The translations under genes were made by a program, and so were the position numbers. The notes under the pieces are model-generated. The model did no database searches. It worked only from the letters and a program-made list of their open reading frames with translations, and was not told the origin of the DNA. Positions 45,557 to 54,670 of a DNA stretch of 64,000 nucleotides are shown in pieces; position 1 is the stretch's first letter, and every line of letters begins with the position of its first letter. The stretch spans positions 5,022,001 to 5,086,000 of the forward strand of contig NZ_CP104174.1 in assembly GCF_025200925.1 (NCBI RefSeq), written 5' to 3'. This stretch comes from Bradyrhizobium sp. CB1015. GTDB lineage: Bacteria > Pseudomonadota > Alphaproteobacteria > Rhizobiales > Xanthobacteraceae.

Positions 45557-45572
45557 TGTGATTTGGATCACG
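45557..45572. promoter_or_regulatory. Crp/Fnr-family-like palindrome
   Basis: TGTGA-TTTGGA-TCACG is one base from the Crp consensus half-site arrangement (TGTGA-N6-TCACA). It lies about 150 bases upstream of the caspase-like gene. No -10/-35 was assigned. Confidence 0.35.
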
Positions 45573-45719
45573 CTGGAGCGACACTCCATCGTGCACATTC
45601 GGCCACACAGCAGCGGGTTGCCGCAACGGACTGCCGTTTTGGTGGCGCGAAGTCGGGCACTTCGTGTAGGTTCGTTGCCAATTTGTTGCTGCCTGCAATT
45701 CGATTCTGGGGATTTCAGA

Positions 45720-47153
45720 ATGCGCTATCTCACCCTCCTCGCTTCGCTGATGTGCATGGCGCTGTCGGTCAGTGCCGCCAAGGCCGACCGCCGCGTCGCC
45801 TTCGTGGTCGGCAACGGCTCCTACAAGAACGTCGCGCAATTGCCGAACCCGCCGATCGACGCCAAGGCGATGGCCTCGACGCTGCGTAATGTCGGTTTCG
45901 AGGTGATCGAAGGCTCCAATCTCAGCCGCGACCAGATGACGGAGAAGCTGCTCGATTTCGGCCGCAAGGCGCAGGGCTCCGACATCGCGCTGTTCTACTA
46001 TGCCGGCCACGGCATCGCCGTGAGCGGCACCAACTACCTGCTGCCCGTCGACGCCGACATCAAGTCCGAGATGGACGTCAAGCTCGGCGCCGCCATCAAC
46101 ATCGACCTGACGCTCGAGCAGACCATGGGCGATGCCAAGGTCAAGCTCGTCTTCCTCGATGCCTGCCGCGACAATCCGTTCGCCGCCAAGATCAAGTCGA
46201 ATTCGGCGACCCGCAGCGTCAACGTCCAGAGCGGCCTTGCCGAGATGAAGTCCGGCGAAGGCACGCTGATCGCGTTCGCCACCGGCCCGGGCCAGACCGC
46301 CCTCGACGGCCAGGAAGGCAATAACAGCCCGTTCACGCGCGCGCTGATCGACAACATCACCAAGCCCGGCGTCGAGATCCAGCAGGCGATGACGGCCGTG
46401 CGCGCTCAGGTCAATGAGGAGACGCGCAAGGGCCAACTGCCCTGGGGCCACACCAACCTGACCGGCTCCGTCTATCTCAATCAGGCCCCGACCACCCAGG
46501 TCGCCGCCGCGGCCCCGACCGCGTCCGGCATCGTGCCGGCGGCGACCGGGGGCTCGGACGGCGTCGAGCTGGAATATTGGCGCTCGGTCAAGGAGTCCAA
46601 CAAGCCCGAGGAGCTCAACGCCTACCTCACCGCCTATCCGAACGGTCAGTTCAAGGCGCTGGCGCTGGCACGGCTTGCGGCGATCAAGAGCGGCCCCTCG
46701 ACCGCGACCCGCACGCTCAACGCCGGCGTCGATCCCGCGACCTTCACCGACGAGGCCAACCAGCTCACCGAGGACCAGATCGGCCTCGACAAGAACAAGC
46801 GCCGCGACGTGCAGCGTCGGCTCACGGCACTCGGCTTCGACACCAACCAGACCGGCACATTCAACGACGAGACCCGGTCGGTGCTCAAGCGTTGGCAGAC
46901 GGCGCGCGGCTATCCCTCATCGGGTTACCTCAACAAGCTTCAGCATAAAGCTCTGCTCTCGGAGGTCGTGGCCGCCCCGGCGACAGCGAGCGACACCAGC
47001 CAGAAGCCGGCTCGGCGCGCCGCCACCGCCCCGGCTCAGAGCAGCGCGCCGGCACCGGCTCCCCAGCCACGCAGCAATCCCGGCGATGCTGCCGGTGCGG
47101 CCTTCGTCGGCGGCGTCGTCGGCGGCATGATGGGCGGCATGTTCCGCCGCTGA
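45720..47153 (+). CDS. Secreted caspase-like (metacaspase) protein with peptidoglycan-binding domain
   Basis: 477 residues from ATG 45720. Signal peptide (LTLLASLMCMALSVSAAKA), then a C14-type peptidase domain: RRVAFVVGNGSYKNVAQLPN, the catalytic His in FYYAGHGIAV and the catalytic Cys in VFLDACRDNPF. A tetratricopeptide-like stretch (ELEYWRSVKESNKPEELNAYLTAYPNGQF) follows, then a PG_binding_1-like region near residues 355-415 (RRDVQRRLTALGFDTNQTGTF) and a Gly-zipper tail (FVGGVVGGMMGGM). It should act in the periplasm or at the cell wall. Target proteins unknown. Confidence 0.88.
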   Translation: MRYLTLLASLMCMALSVSAAKADRRVAFVVGNGSYKNVAQLPNPPIDAKAMASTLRNVGFEVIEGSNLSRDQMTEKLLDFGRKAQGSDIALFYYAGHGIAVSGTNYLLPVDADIKSEMDVKLGAAINIDLTLEQTMGDAKVKLVFLDACRDNPFAAKIKSNSATRSVNVQSGLAEMKSGEGTLIAFATGPGQTALDGQEGNNSPFTRALIDNITKPGVEIQQAMTAVRAQVNEETRKGQLPWGHTNLTGSVYLNQAPTTQVAAAAPTASGIVPAATGGSDGVELEYWRSVKESNKPEELNAYLTAYPNGQFKALALARLAAIKSGPSTATRTLNAGVDPATFTDEANQLTEDQIGLDKNKRRDVQRRLTALGFDTNQTGTFNDETRSVLKRWQTARGYPSSGYLNKLQHKALLSEVVAAPATASDTSQKPARRAATAPAQSSAPAPAPQPRSNPGDAAGAAFVGGVVGGMMGGMFRR

Positions 47154-47178
47154 GACGGGACGCGGATCTCAGAAGACA

Positions 47179-47204
47179 AAAGCCCGGCTCGCGCCGGGCT
47201 TTTT
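47179..47204 (+). terminator. Intrinsic terminator
   Basis: AAGCCCGGC, loop TCG, GCCGGGCTTTTT directly after the caspase-like gene (stop at 47153). Perfect 8-9 bp stem with a T-tract; the A-run on the other side also allows termination on the minus strand. Confidence 0.88.
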
Positions 47205-47211
47205 CGTTTGT

Positions 47212-47327
47212 GATCCTCATGGTGAGGAGGCGCGAAGCGCCGTCTCGAACCATGAAGGCCCGCCTCGACCAGCGGGGCCTTCATTCTTCGAGACACTTGC
47301 TTCGCAAGCTCCTCACAGGATGAGGAG
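47212..47327. repeat. Dispersed palindromic repeat (second copy in the window)
   Basis: Starts GATCCTCATGGTGAGGAGGC and ends with a reverse-oriented related end (CTCCTCACAGGATGAGGAG); the inner part has GGCGCGAAGCGCC and TTCATTCTTCGAGAC/GTCTCGAACCATGAA pairing. The same family is at 27893. Confidence 0.75.
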
Positions 47328-47347
47328 CTACAGCCCATCCGCGAAGC

Positions 47348-47587
47348 CTACTTCCCGGCCGCCTTGCGCAGCGCCTCGTTGATGCGGTCCTGCCAGCCGG
47401 GACCGCCCTCCTGGAAAAATTCCAGCACATCCTGGTCGATGCGCAGCGTGACCTGCTCCTTGATGCCGGGAACGGCGTTTTGCTTGGGCGGCGCCGCGGC
47501 GACCTTCGCCGTCACCTTCTTGAACGCCGCCTCGGCTTCCGTCCTGGCATCGCCAAGCGTGCGCGGCCGCCTCGGTTGATCCGCCAT
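47348..47587 (-). CDS. BrnA-like antitoxin family protein, no toxin partner
   Basis: 79 residues. The C-terminal half, VTLRIDQDVLEFFQEGGPGWQ followed by DRINEALRKAAGK, fits the BrnA/DUF4415 ribbon-helix-helix antitoxins. The N-terminal half is basic and disordered. A BrnT ribonuclease gene normally precedes brnA; here cysK ends 3 bases upstream instead, so this copy is an orphan and may be read with cysK. Confidence 0.75.
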   Translation of the reverse strand: MADQPRRPRTLGDARTEAEAAFKKVTAKVAAAPPKQNAVPGIKEQVTLRIDQDVLEFFQEGGPGWQDRINEALRKAAGK

Positions 47588-47590
47588 GTC

Positions 47591-48568
<978 letters not shown>

Positions 48569-48791
48569 GATGAACTCCCTGTGGCAACAATTTGCGCTTC
48601 TTACGCAGCTCATGCGCAGTTACGGATAGCCTGCGAGAACACGCAAGCGACGATGCGGCACATGTTAAATACGCTGCATCGCAAAATCGAGCGAGCTTTA
48701 ATTAGCAGAAAACCGACGCATTTGTGTTGCGACCTCGTCAACTGATTCTGCTTATGTTAGACTTAGGTCTCAAAGCAGGGAGGTCACCACG

Positions 48792-49007
48792 ATGTCAGCA
48801 GTTGCTGAAGTGATGTCGACCGTCGCGAACCGCTATCCGCGTTGCAGCGAGTTGCCGACCTGTCCGGTCTGCGCCGACTCCATGGTCGCCGCCGAAGCTT
48901 CCGCTTACGTCTCGGACCATATGATCAGCTATCTCTGGACCTGCGACAATTGCGGCTATGGCTTTGTAACCAAGCACGCCGTCAAGCAGCGGATCGTCTG
49001 CAACTGA
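48792..49007 (+). CDS. Small zinc-ribbon protein
   Basis: 71 residues with GGGAGG 10 bases before the ATG. Two Cys pairs (PTCPVCADSMVAA and WTCDNCGYGFVT) form a zinc ribbon. Stop lies 6 bases from the convergent tgt stop. Function unknown. Confidence 0.78.
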   Translation: MSAVAEVMSTVANRYPRCSELPTCPVCADSMVAAEASAYVSDHMISYLWTCDNCGYGFVTKHAVKQRIVCN

Positions 49008-49013
49008 CGTCGA

Positions 49014-50159
49014 TCAGCGCGGGGCGATATCGCCCCTCGCCCAGTCCTCACGCGTCCGCTGGTAGAACTCGTCGAACGTTCCGCGCGCGATCGCGTCCCT
49101 GATGCCCTGCATCAGGGACTGGTAGTAAGCGACATTGATCTCGGACAGCAGCATCGCCCCCAGCGTCTCGCCCGCCTTGACGAGATGATGGAGATAGGCG
49201 CGCGCGCAGTTGCGCGTCGACGGCCAAGAGCTCTCTTCATCGAGCGGGCGCGGATCGTCCGCATGGCGCGCGTTGCGCAAATTCACCTGGCCGTAGCGCG
49301 TAAAGGCGACGCCATGCCGGCCATTGCGCGTCGGCATCACGCAGTCGAACATGTCGATGCCGCGCTTCACCGCCTCGAGGATGTCGTCGGGCGTGCCGAC
49401 GCCCATCAGATAGCGCGGCCGCTCCTTCGGCAGTAGCGGCGCGGTCTCGTCGATCATCGCCAGCATCACCGCCTGCGGCTCGCCGACGGCAAGGCCGCCG
49501 ATTGCGTAGCCATGGAAGCCGATCGCGACCAGGCCTTGCGCGCTCGCATGACGAAGCTCGGGCACGTCGCCGCCCTGCACGATGCCAAACAGCATGTAGC
49601 CGTCCGGGGCGCTCGCGAAGGCGCGCTTTGAGCGCTCGGCCCAGCGCAGCGACAATTGCATCGCGCGCTCGATGTCGGCGCGCTCGGCGGGCAGCCGCAC
49701 GCATTCGTCCATCTGCATGGCGACGTCTGAGCCGAGCAAACGCTGCACCTCGATCGAGCGCTCCGGCGACAGCTCGACCTTGGCCCCGTCGATATGCGAG
49801 CGGAAGGTGACGGCGTGCTCGCTGACCTTGCGCAAATCCGCCAGCGACATCACCTGGAAGCCGCCGGAATCGGTCAGCATCGGTCCGTTCCACCCCGTGA
49901 ACCTCTGCAGGCCGCCGAGCGCCGCGATCCGTTCGGCGGTCGGACGCAGCATCAGATGGTAGGTGTTGCCGAGCACGATGTCGGCGCCGGCATCGCGCAC
50001 CTCGCGCCAGTGCATGCCCTTCATGGCACCGGCGGTGCCGACCGGCATGAAGGCCGGGGTCCGCACCATGCCATGCGGGGTGGTCAGCCGCCCGGTGCGC
50101 GCGGCCCCGTCGGTGGCGAGCAACTCAAAGTGATTGGGAAGGTCATTGTCGGGATTCAT
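49014..50159 (-). CDS. tgt: tRNA-guanine transglycosylase, zinc ligands missing
   Basis: 381 residues from ATG 50159. Replaces guanine 34 by preQ1 in tRNAs with GUN anticodons, the entry of queuosine into tRNA. Catalytic features: [15 protein letters not shown] (general base Asp), GIVQGG, GGLAVGE and [13 protein letters not shown] (nucleophile Asp). In E. coli-type enzymes the zinc site reads ECDCYTCRNYSRAYLHHL with a further His in TIHN; here the matching segments read [18 protein letters not shown] and SEIN, so all four ligands are changed. Partner queA lies 4.5 kb away. Confidence 0.95.
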   Translation of the reverse strand: MNPDNDLPNHFELLATDGAARTGRLTTPHGMVRTPAFMPVGTAGAMKGMHWREVRDAGADIVLGNTYHLMLRPTAERIAALGGLQRFTGWNGPMLTDSGGFQVMSLADLRKVSEHAVTFRSHIDGAKVELSPERSIEVQRLLGSDVAMQMDECVRLPAERADIERAMQLSLRWAERSKRAFASAPDGYMLFGIVQGGDVPELRHASAQGLVAIGFHGYAIGGLAVGEPQAVMLAMIDETAPLLPKERPRYLMGVGTPDDILEAVKRGIDMFDCVMPTRNGRHGVAFTRYGQVNLRNARHADDPRPLDEESSWPSTRNCARAYLHHLVKAGETLGAMLLSEINVAYYQSLMQGIRDAIARGTFDEFYQRTREDWARGDIAPR

Positions 50160-50282
50160 GGCGGTGCTTATTGCGTGTCGGAGGAAGCCGATCAACCCGC
50201 CGGGCCGCGCTCCGGCCGGTTTATGCTTCAGACTGGGACACCAACCAAGACCGAGTTGTGTGTGCCGCACCCTTGTTAAACA

Positions 50283-50301
50283 AAACGATACAGTGTAGTT
50301 T
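50283..50301. promoter_or_regulatory. Palindromic operator upstream of the patatin gene
   Basis: AAACGATACAGTGTAGTTT fits AAACnATACnGTATnGTTT at all but one position. A matching site lies at 52502, downstream of the TetR gene. A weak -35 (TTGTTA, 50273) and -10 (TAGTTT, 50296) with 17 bases between would be covered by it. It is about 77 bases before ATG 50378. Confidence 0.65.
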
Positions 50302-50377
50302 TGTCTTTGGGGGCCGGACGAGATGCCGCGGCGAACTTGCCGGCGGCGGTAGATTGCGTGATCGCCAGCCACCGACA

Positions 50378-51562
50378 ATGCCGTACCCTTCGTGTTCGAC
50401 CGACGCATCCGTCTCCTCGCGTGACCGGATCGGGCAGACTGGCGCCGGCCTGATCGGATTGGTGGTTCTGATCTGCAGCCTGGCGCTCGGCGCCTGCACC
50501 TCCCTGCCCCGCACGCCCTACACGGCCGCTGAGGCCAGCGTCTCGCGCGTGCTGGATATCGACGGGCTCAGGCGCTACGCCGACGAGCCGGTCACCAAAT
50601 TCAGCTTCGAGAAGGACGACCGCACCGCGACGAAAACCTATCTGGCGCTCTCCGGCGGCGGCGCCGACGGAGCCTATGGCGTCGGCGTGCTCAACGGCTG
50701 GACCGCAGCCCGAACCCGCCCCACCTTCTCGGTCGTCTCGGGCGTCAGCACCGGCGGCCTGATCGCGCCGTTCGCGTTTCTCGGACCGCAATATGACGAC
50801 ACGCTGAAGGAGGTCTACACCAGCGGCATTGCGGAGAGCCTGCTGAACGATCCCAGCATCATGCGCGTGCTGTTCGGATCCGGCCTGTTCGGCAACACCA
50901 GGCTGCGCGAGCTCGTCGCGCGCTATGTCGGGCCCGAGATCATGGCGCAGGTCGCGCGAGAGCACGCCAAGGGCCGCAAGCTGCTCGTGGTGACGACCGA
51001 CCTCGATACGCAGCGCACCGCGATCTGGGACATGGGCAAGATCGCCGCGGTCGGAACGCCCGAGGCGCTCAAGCTGTTTCGCGACGTGATGGCGGCCTCC
51101 GCCAGCATTCCCCTGGTGTTTCCGCCCATCATGATCGATGCCGAAGGCCAGGGCCGCAAGTTCCAGGAGATGCATGTCGACGGCGGCGTGACCGCGCCGG
51201 TGCTGACCTTGCCGGAAGCTCTGCTGTTCCAGAGCGGCCGTCTGCCCGGCAATGCGAAGATGGACATCTACATCCTGGTCAACAAGAAGATCGAACGCAA
51301 CTTCGAGCTGGTGTCCAACGGCACCATCGACGTCGCCTCCCGCAGCCTGTCGGCGATCACGCAATCGCAGACGCGCTCGATCATCTTCTCGACCTACGAT
51401 TTCGCCAAGCGCAACCGGCTGGGCTTTCATCTCTCCTATATCGCGCGCGACTATCCTGCCCCGCCGTCGGAAGGGTTCGATACCGCCTATATGCGGGCGC
51501 TCTATCAATACGGATACGAGAAGGCCGCATCCGGCCAGGCCTGGACCTCGACGCTGCCTTAG
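50378..51562 (+). CDS. Patatin-like phospholipase, predicted lipoprotein
   Basis: 394 residues from ATG 50378. Lipobox LALGAC after a membrane segment ([17 protein letters not shown]) implies lipid anchoring in the periplasm. Patatin core: oxyanion loop [15 protein letters not shown], nucleophile Ser in [13 protein letters not shown], catalytic Asp in [12 protein letters not shown]. It should hydrolyse acyl esters of phospholipids. The frame extends upstream to 50171 but that part covers the operator. A 10-bp inverted repeat follows its stop. Confidence 0.9.
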   Translation: MPYPSCSTDASVSSRDRIGQTGAGLIGLVVLICSLALGACTSLPRTPYTAAEASVSRVLDIDGLRRYADEPVTKFSFEKDDRTATKTYLALSGGGADGAYGVGVLNGWTAARTRPTFSVVSGVSTGGLIAPFAFLGPQYDDTLKEVYTSGIAESLLNDPSIMRVLFGSGLFGNTRLRELVARYVGPEIMAQVAREHAKGRKLLVVTTDLDTQRTAIWDMGKIAAVGTPEALKLFRDVMAASASIPLVFPPIMIDAEGQGRKFQEMHVDGGVTAPVLTLPEALLFQSGRLPGNAKMDIYILVNKKIERNFELVSNGTIDVASRSLSAITQSQTRSIIFSTYDFAKRNRLGFHLSYIARDYPAPPSEGFDTAYMRALYQYGYEKAASGQAWTSTLP

Positions 51563-51580
51563 GCCGGCACGAAGGAACGA

Positions 51581-51610
51581 GGCCGTATCGAGACCGTTGA
51601 CGATACGGCC
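51581..51610. terminator. Perfect 10-bp inverted repeat after the patatin gene
   Basis: GGCCGTATCG, 10-base loop, CGATACGGCC. It lies 19 bases after the stop. No T-tract follows, so it may be a weak or Rho-assisted terminator. Its arms also contain GATACGG, the core half of the nearby TetR-type palindrome, so an operator role is a second possibility. Confidence 0.45.
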
Positions 51611-51696
51611 ATTTCGGCCAGATTCGCGATGACGCCCCGGTTGCTGCGCGTTATAGAGCAAAGACGACCGTCAGAAACGCGCAGGAATCATTGGGC

Positions 51697-52440
51697 ATGG
51701 GATTGACTGCGACCAGGGCAAGACCGGCAGCGTCACGGCGCGACGTGCCGAAATCGCGCGGCGGCCGGCCGACCAAGACCGCCGCGATCGAGCGCGACCA
51801 GCGGCTGATCGAGGTCGCCACCCGCCTGTTCCTGGATCGCGGCTTCGATGCGACCTCACTCGATGCGGTCGCGGAAGCTGCGCGGGTCAGCAAGCCCACC
51901 GTCTATTCCCGCTACGGCGACAAGCGCGGCCTGTTCGCGGCCGTGCTGAGGCGCGAGATCGCGCGCTGGCTTGCACCGCTGTCGGCGGCGGCGCAGACGC
52001 AGCTCTCCAGCGCCTCGAACATTCCGGTCGAGCAGCGGCTGGTCGAGATCGGACGCGAGATGCTGACCTTCACCTGCGGCCCCGATGCCGTCGCCTTCAG
52101 CCGCATGATGACGGCGCAGGCCATCAACTTCCCGGACGTCGCCAAGCTCGGCAAGGAGGAAGGTTGGCTGAAGGCCGTCGCCACCACGGCGCATTTCTTC
52201 GACCATCTGGTGGCGCAAGGCGCGCTCGATGTCGACGACACCACCATTGCAGCCGAGGTGTTCCTCGACGTCGTCGTCGGCCACACCCACCGCATGGCGA
52301 CGTTCGGAACGGCGCTGGAGCCGAAGACCGCCGAGAAGCGCATGCGCGCGGCGATCAAGCTGTTCCTGGCCGGCGCGCTGGGGCCTGCCGACCGCGTCGA
52401 GGACGCCCCGAAACCCACGCCGCGGCGCCGCTCGCGCTGA
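51697..52440 (+). CDS. TetR family transcriptional regulator
   Basis: 247 residues from ATG 51697. N-terminal DNA-binding domain: RLIEVATRLFLDRGFDATSL, DAVAEAARVSKPTVYSRYGDKRGLFAAV. The C-terminal ligand domain (VEQRLVEIGREMLTFTCGP... FFDHLVAQGALDVDDTTIAAEVFLDVVVG) fits AcrR/TetR_C types. Same orientation as the patatin gene upstream and the PepSY gene downstream, both preceded by matching palindromes; likely their repressor (inference). Basic disordered tail (PTPRRRSR). Confidence 0.92.
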   Translation: MGLTATRARPAASRRDVPKSRGGRPTKTAAIERDQRLIEVATRLFLDRGFDATSLDAVAEAARVSKPTVYSRYGDKRGLFAAVLRREIARWLAPLSAAAQTQLSSASNIPVEQRLVEIGREMLTFTCGPDAVAFSRMMTAQAINFPDVAKLGKEEGWLKAVATTAHFFDHLVAQGALDVDDTTIAAEVFLDVVVGHTHRMATFGTALEPKTAEKRMRAAIKLFLAGALGPADRVEDAPKPTPRRRSR

Positions 52441-52489
52441 CAATTCCGTGAGCTTGCGGACTTTCACCAAGGGGCACCGCGCGGCGTCA

Positions 52490-52520
52490 TTGACCAAAAT
52501 AAAACGATACGGTATGGTTT
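52490..52520 (+). promoter_or_regulatory. Promoter with overlapping TetR-type operator
   Basis: -35 TTGACC (52490-52495), 17-base spacer, -10 TATGGT (52513-52518). The 19-bp palindrome AAACGATACGGTATGGTTT (52502-52520) overlaps spacer and -10, a classical repressor layout. It points toward the PepSY gene, giving a leader of about 165 bases. Confidence 0.65.
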
Positions 52521-52691
52521 AGTTATAAGTCGGTACGGGCCGCTTTTCACCAGCCCCAAAGAGGTCCGGACCGGTTTGATCGCTACGGCGGGTACAGCCT
52601 GCCGCGGCGCTCCGCGGCCGGCCGATGCCCAAAGGCCGGCCGCGAATTCTTTACGATCATCCGGCACACTCGCTGGCCGAGGGTTTCGAGC

Positions 52692-53294
52692 ATGACGACT
52701 GCCAAACGATGGACCTCGCACCTGCTTGCGATCGCATTGCCCGCGCTGCTCATCGCCGCGCCGGCACAGGCCATCGTGACCGCGAGCACGCCGACCGCGC
52801 TTCACGGCGACACAGATGGTGATGCCGAGGCGGACCGCCAGGCGGTCAGCCGCGAAATAGAACGATTCCGCAGCTCGTCGATCACGATCAGCCAGGCCAT
52901 GGCGATTGCCGAAGCCCGCCATGCCGGCGCCACCACTGCCGACGTGAGCTTCGACGGCGGCTCGGGCGTGCCGGTCTACCGGGTGAAGACCCTGCACAAC
53001 GACCGGATCTGGCGCCACACCATCAACGCCGCGACGGGCGAGCTCGTCGGCGGCGAAGCCGCCCTGCCCCTCACCGAGCTCGACCGCGAGGACCGCAGCA
53101 ACCTCGCAGCGTTGGGTGCGATCAGGCACCGCCTGTCCGATGCCGTGCGCGTCGCCGAGCGCGCCGCTGCCGGCAAGGCCATCAGCGGCGGGCTGGTCCG
53201 CGAACGCGGCCGGCTGAACTTCTCGATCGTCGTCGTCAGCGGCGACGACCTCAAGGAGGTCACCCTGGAGCCGCCGGGCGCCAAGGGGAAATAG
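52692..53294 (+). CDS. Exported PepSY-domain protein
   Basis: 200 residues. Signal peptide (LLAIALPALLIAAPAQA), then a PepSY-like region: SSSITISQAMAIAEARHAGATTADVSFDG, VPVYRVKTLHNDRIWRHTINAATGELVGGEA. A second similar half may follow (IRHRLSDAVRVAERAAAGKAISGG... RLNFSIVVVSGDDLKEVTLEP). PepSY proteins act in the periplasm as inhibitors or binding modules. Probably controlled by the TetR protein upstream. Confidence 0.85.
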   Translation: MTTAKRWTSHLLAIALPALLIAAPAQAIVTASTPTALHGDTDGDAEADRQAVSREIERFRSSSITISQAMAIAEARHAGATTADVSFDGGSGVPVYRVKTLHNDRIWRHTINAATGELVGGEAALPLTELDREDRSNLAALGAIRHRLSDAVRVAERAAAGKAISGGLVRERGRLNFSIVVVSGDDLKEVTLEPPGAKGK

Positions 53295-53383
53295 CGGGGG
53301 CGAAATAGCGGCAGGCGGCCCCGGCATCGACCGGGCCGAAAAGCCATTGACGGGGGCAAGACTCTCCCGCATAAGTCGCCGCC

Positions 53384-53455
53384 ATGTTCACGACCACCAA
53401 ACGCACGACCAAAACCACCACGGCCGAAGGGGCCCGGGGAGGCGTGCGCGCGTAG
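53384..53455 (+). CDS. Threonine-rich leader peptide upstream of asd
   Basis: 23 codons beginning MFTTTKRTTKTTT, with eight Thr and two Lys in the first 13, and ending GVRA then TAG. It is followed 32 bases later by an intrinsic terminator and then by asd. This is the arrangement of ribosome-mediated attenuators such as thrL of enterobacteria: when charged Thr (and Lys) tRNA is short, the ribosome stalls and the terminator should not form. Asd feeds Thr, Lys, Met and Ile synthesis. Confidence 0.8.
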   Translation: MFTTTKRTTKTTTAEGARGGVRA

Positions 53456-53486
53456 GTCGTCGACTTAAACGCATCAGCTCTACGGC

Positions 53487-53518
53487 AAGCCCCGCCCTCG
53501 ATGGTCCGGGGCTTTTTT
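53487..53518 (+). terminator. Attenuator (intrinsic terminator) before asd
   Basis: AAGCCCCG, 12-base loop, CGGGGCTTTTTTG; T-tract complete. Located between the leader peptide stop and the asd start. CGGGG at 53435-53439 inside the leader repeats the 3' arm of the hairpin and could pair with CCCCG instead, giving an antiterminator. Confidence 0.82.
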
Positions 53519-53545
53519 GTTGTCTAAAACTCAATGGAGGACAAA

Positions 53546-54571
53546 GTGAGTAACGATCCCGTCGTCGCGATTGTCGGCGTCACCGGTGCGGTGGGCGCCG
53601 AATTCATCGCCACCATGGACAAGCGCGGCTTCCGCGTCGGCAAGCTCAAGGCGCTGGCGAGCGCCCGCTCGGCCGGCAAGACGGTGTCGTTCCGCGGGCT
53701 GAGTGTGGTCATCGAGGAGTTGACCGAGCGCTCTTTCGACGGCGTCGACATCGCGCTGTTCTCCGCCGGCGGCAGCATCTCCAGGAAGTATGCGCCGATC
53801 GCCGTCAAGGCCGGTGCCGTCGTGGTCGACAACTCCTCCGCCTTCCGCATGGACCCCAACGTGCCGCTGGTGATCCCCGAGATCAACGCAAGCCGCATCC
53901 GTGACCACAAGGGCATCATCGCCAACCCGAACTGCGCCGCGATCACCGCGCTGGTGCCGCTCTGGCCGATCCACCAGAAGAACCGCATCAAGCGCGTCAT
54001 CATCTCGACCTATCAGGCGGCTAGCGGCGCCGGCGCCGCCGCGATGGAGGAGCTGGTCGAGTCCACCCGCGCCAATCTCAACGGGCAGGTCTATACGCCC
54101 AAGGTGATGCCGCACCCCTACGCCTTCAATCTGTTCAACCACAACACCGCCATCGACCCCGACACCGGCTACAACGACGAAGAGACCAAGGTGATCAAGG
54201 AGACCCGCAAGATCTTCGAGGACGAGAGCATCGCGGTCGGCGTCACCTGCGTGCGCGTGCCGGTGCTGCGCGCCCATTGCGAAGCCATCACCTTCGAATG
54301 CGAGAAACCGATCAGCGAGGACCAGGTCCGCGCCATCATGGCGCAGGCGCCCGGCGTCAAGGTGGTCGACGACCGTGCCAAGAACTACTTTCCGATGCCG
54401 ATCGATGCCTCGGGCCAGGACGACGTCCTGGTCGGCCGCATCCGCAAGGATCTCAGCGACGCCAGCGGCCATTCGATCTCGATGTTCGTGGCGGCCGACC
54501 AGCTGCTCAAGGGCGCGGCGCTGAATGCGGTGCAGATCGCAGAGCTGTTGCCGCAGCGGGTGATGGCGTAA
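53546..54571 (+). CDS. asd: Aspartate-semialdehyde dehydrogenase
   Basis: 341 residues from GTG 53546, chosen because GGAGGA stands 4-5 bases before it; an in-frame ATG at 53534 overlaps that site. Reduces aspartyl phosphate to aspartate semialdehyde, branch to Lys/DAP, Thr, Met, Ile. Motifs: VAIVGVTGAVGAEF, FSAGGSISRKYAP, catalytic Cys in IANPNCAAITALV, and VPVLRAHCEAITF with the active-site His. Length normal. Expression likely controlled by the leader peptide/terminator upstream. Confidence 0.96.
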   Translation: MSNDPVVAIVGVTGAVGAEFIATMDKRGFRVGKLKALASARSAGKTVSFRGLSVVIEELTERSFDGVDIALFSAGGSISRKYAPIAVKAGAVVVDNSSAFRMDPNVPLVIPEINASRIRDHKGIIANPNCAAITALVPLWPIHQKNRIKRVIISTYQAASGAGAAAMEELVESTRANLNGQVYTPKVMPHPYAFNLFNHNTAIDPDTGYNDEETKVIKETRKIFEDESIAVGVTCVRVPVLRAHCEAITFECEKPISEDQVRAIMAQAPGVKVVDDRAKNYFPMPIDASGQDDVLVGRIRKDLSDASGHSISMFVAADQLLKGAALNAVQIAELLPQRVMA

Positions 54572-54579
54572 CGGAAGGT

Positions 54580-54668
54580 GCGTAGGGTGCATTAGCCGAA
54601 GACGTAATCCACCTCTTCTGCTTCCGCGGAGACGAGCAGGTGGTGGGTTACGCCTTGCGGCTGACCCA
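54580..54668. repeat. Dispersed inverted repeat (CGTAGGGTG family)
   Basis: GCGTAGGGTGCATTAGCC at the left pairs with GGCTGACCCACCCTACGGC at the right, and GACGTAATCCACC with GGTGGGTTACGCC inside. It lies between convergent asd and queA. A typical dispersed intergenic element. Confidence 0.75.
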
Positions 54669-54670
54669 CC

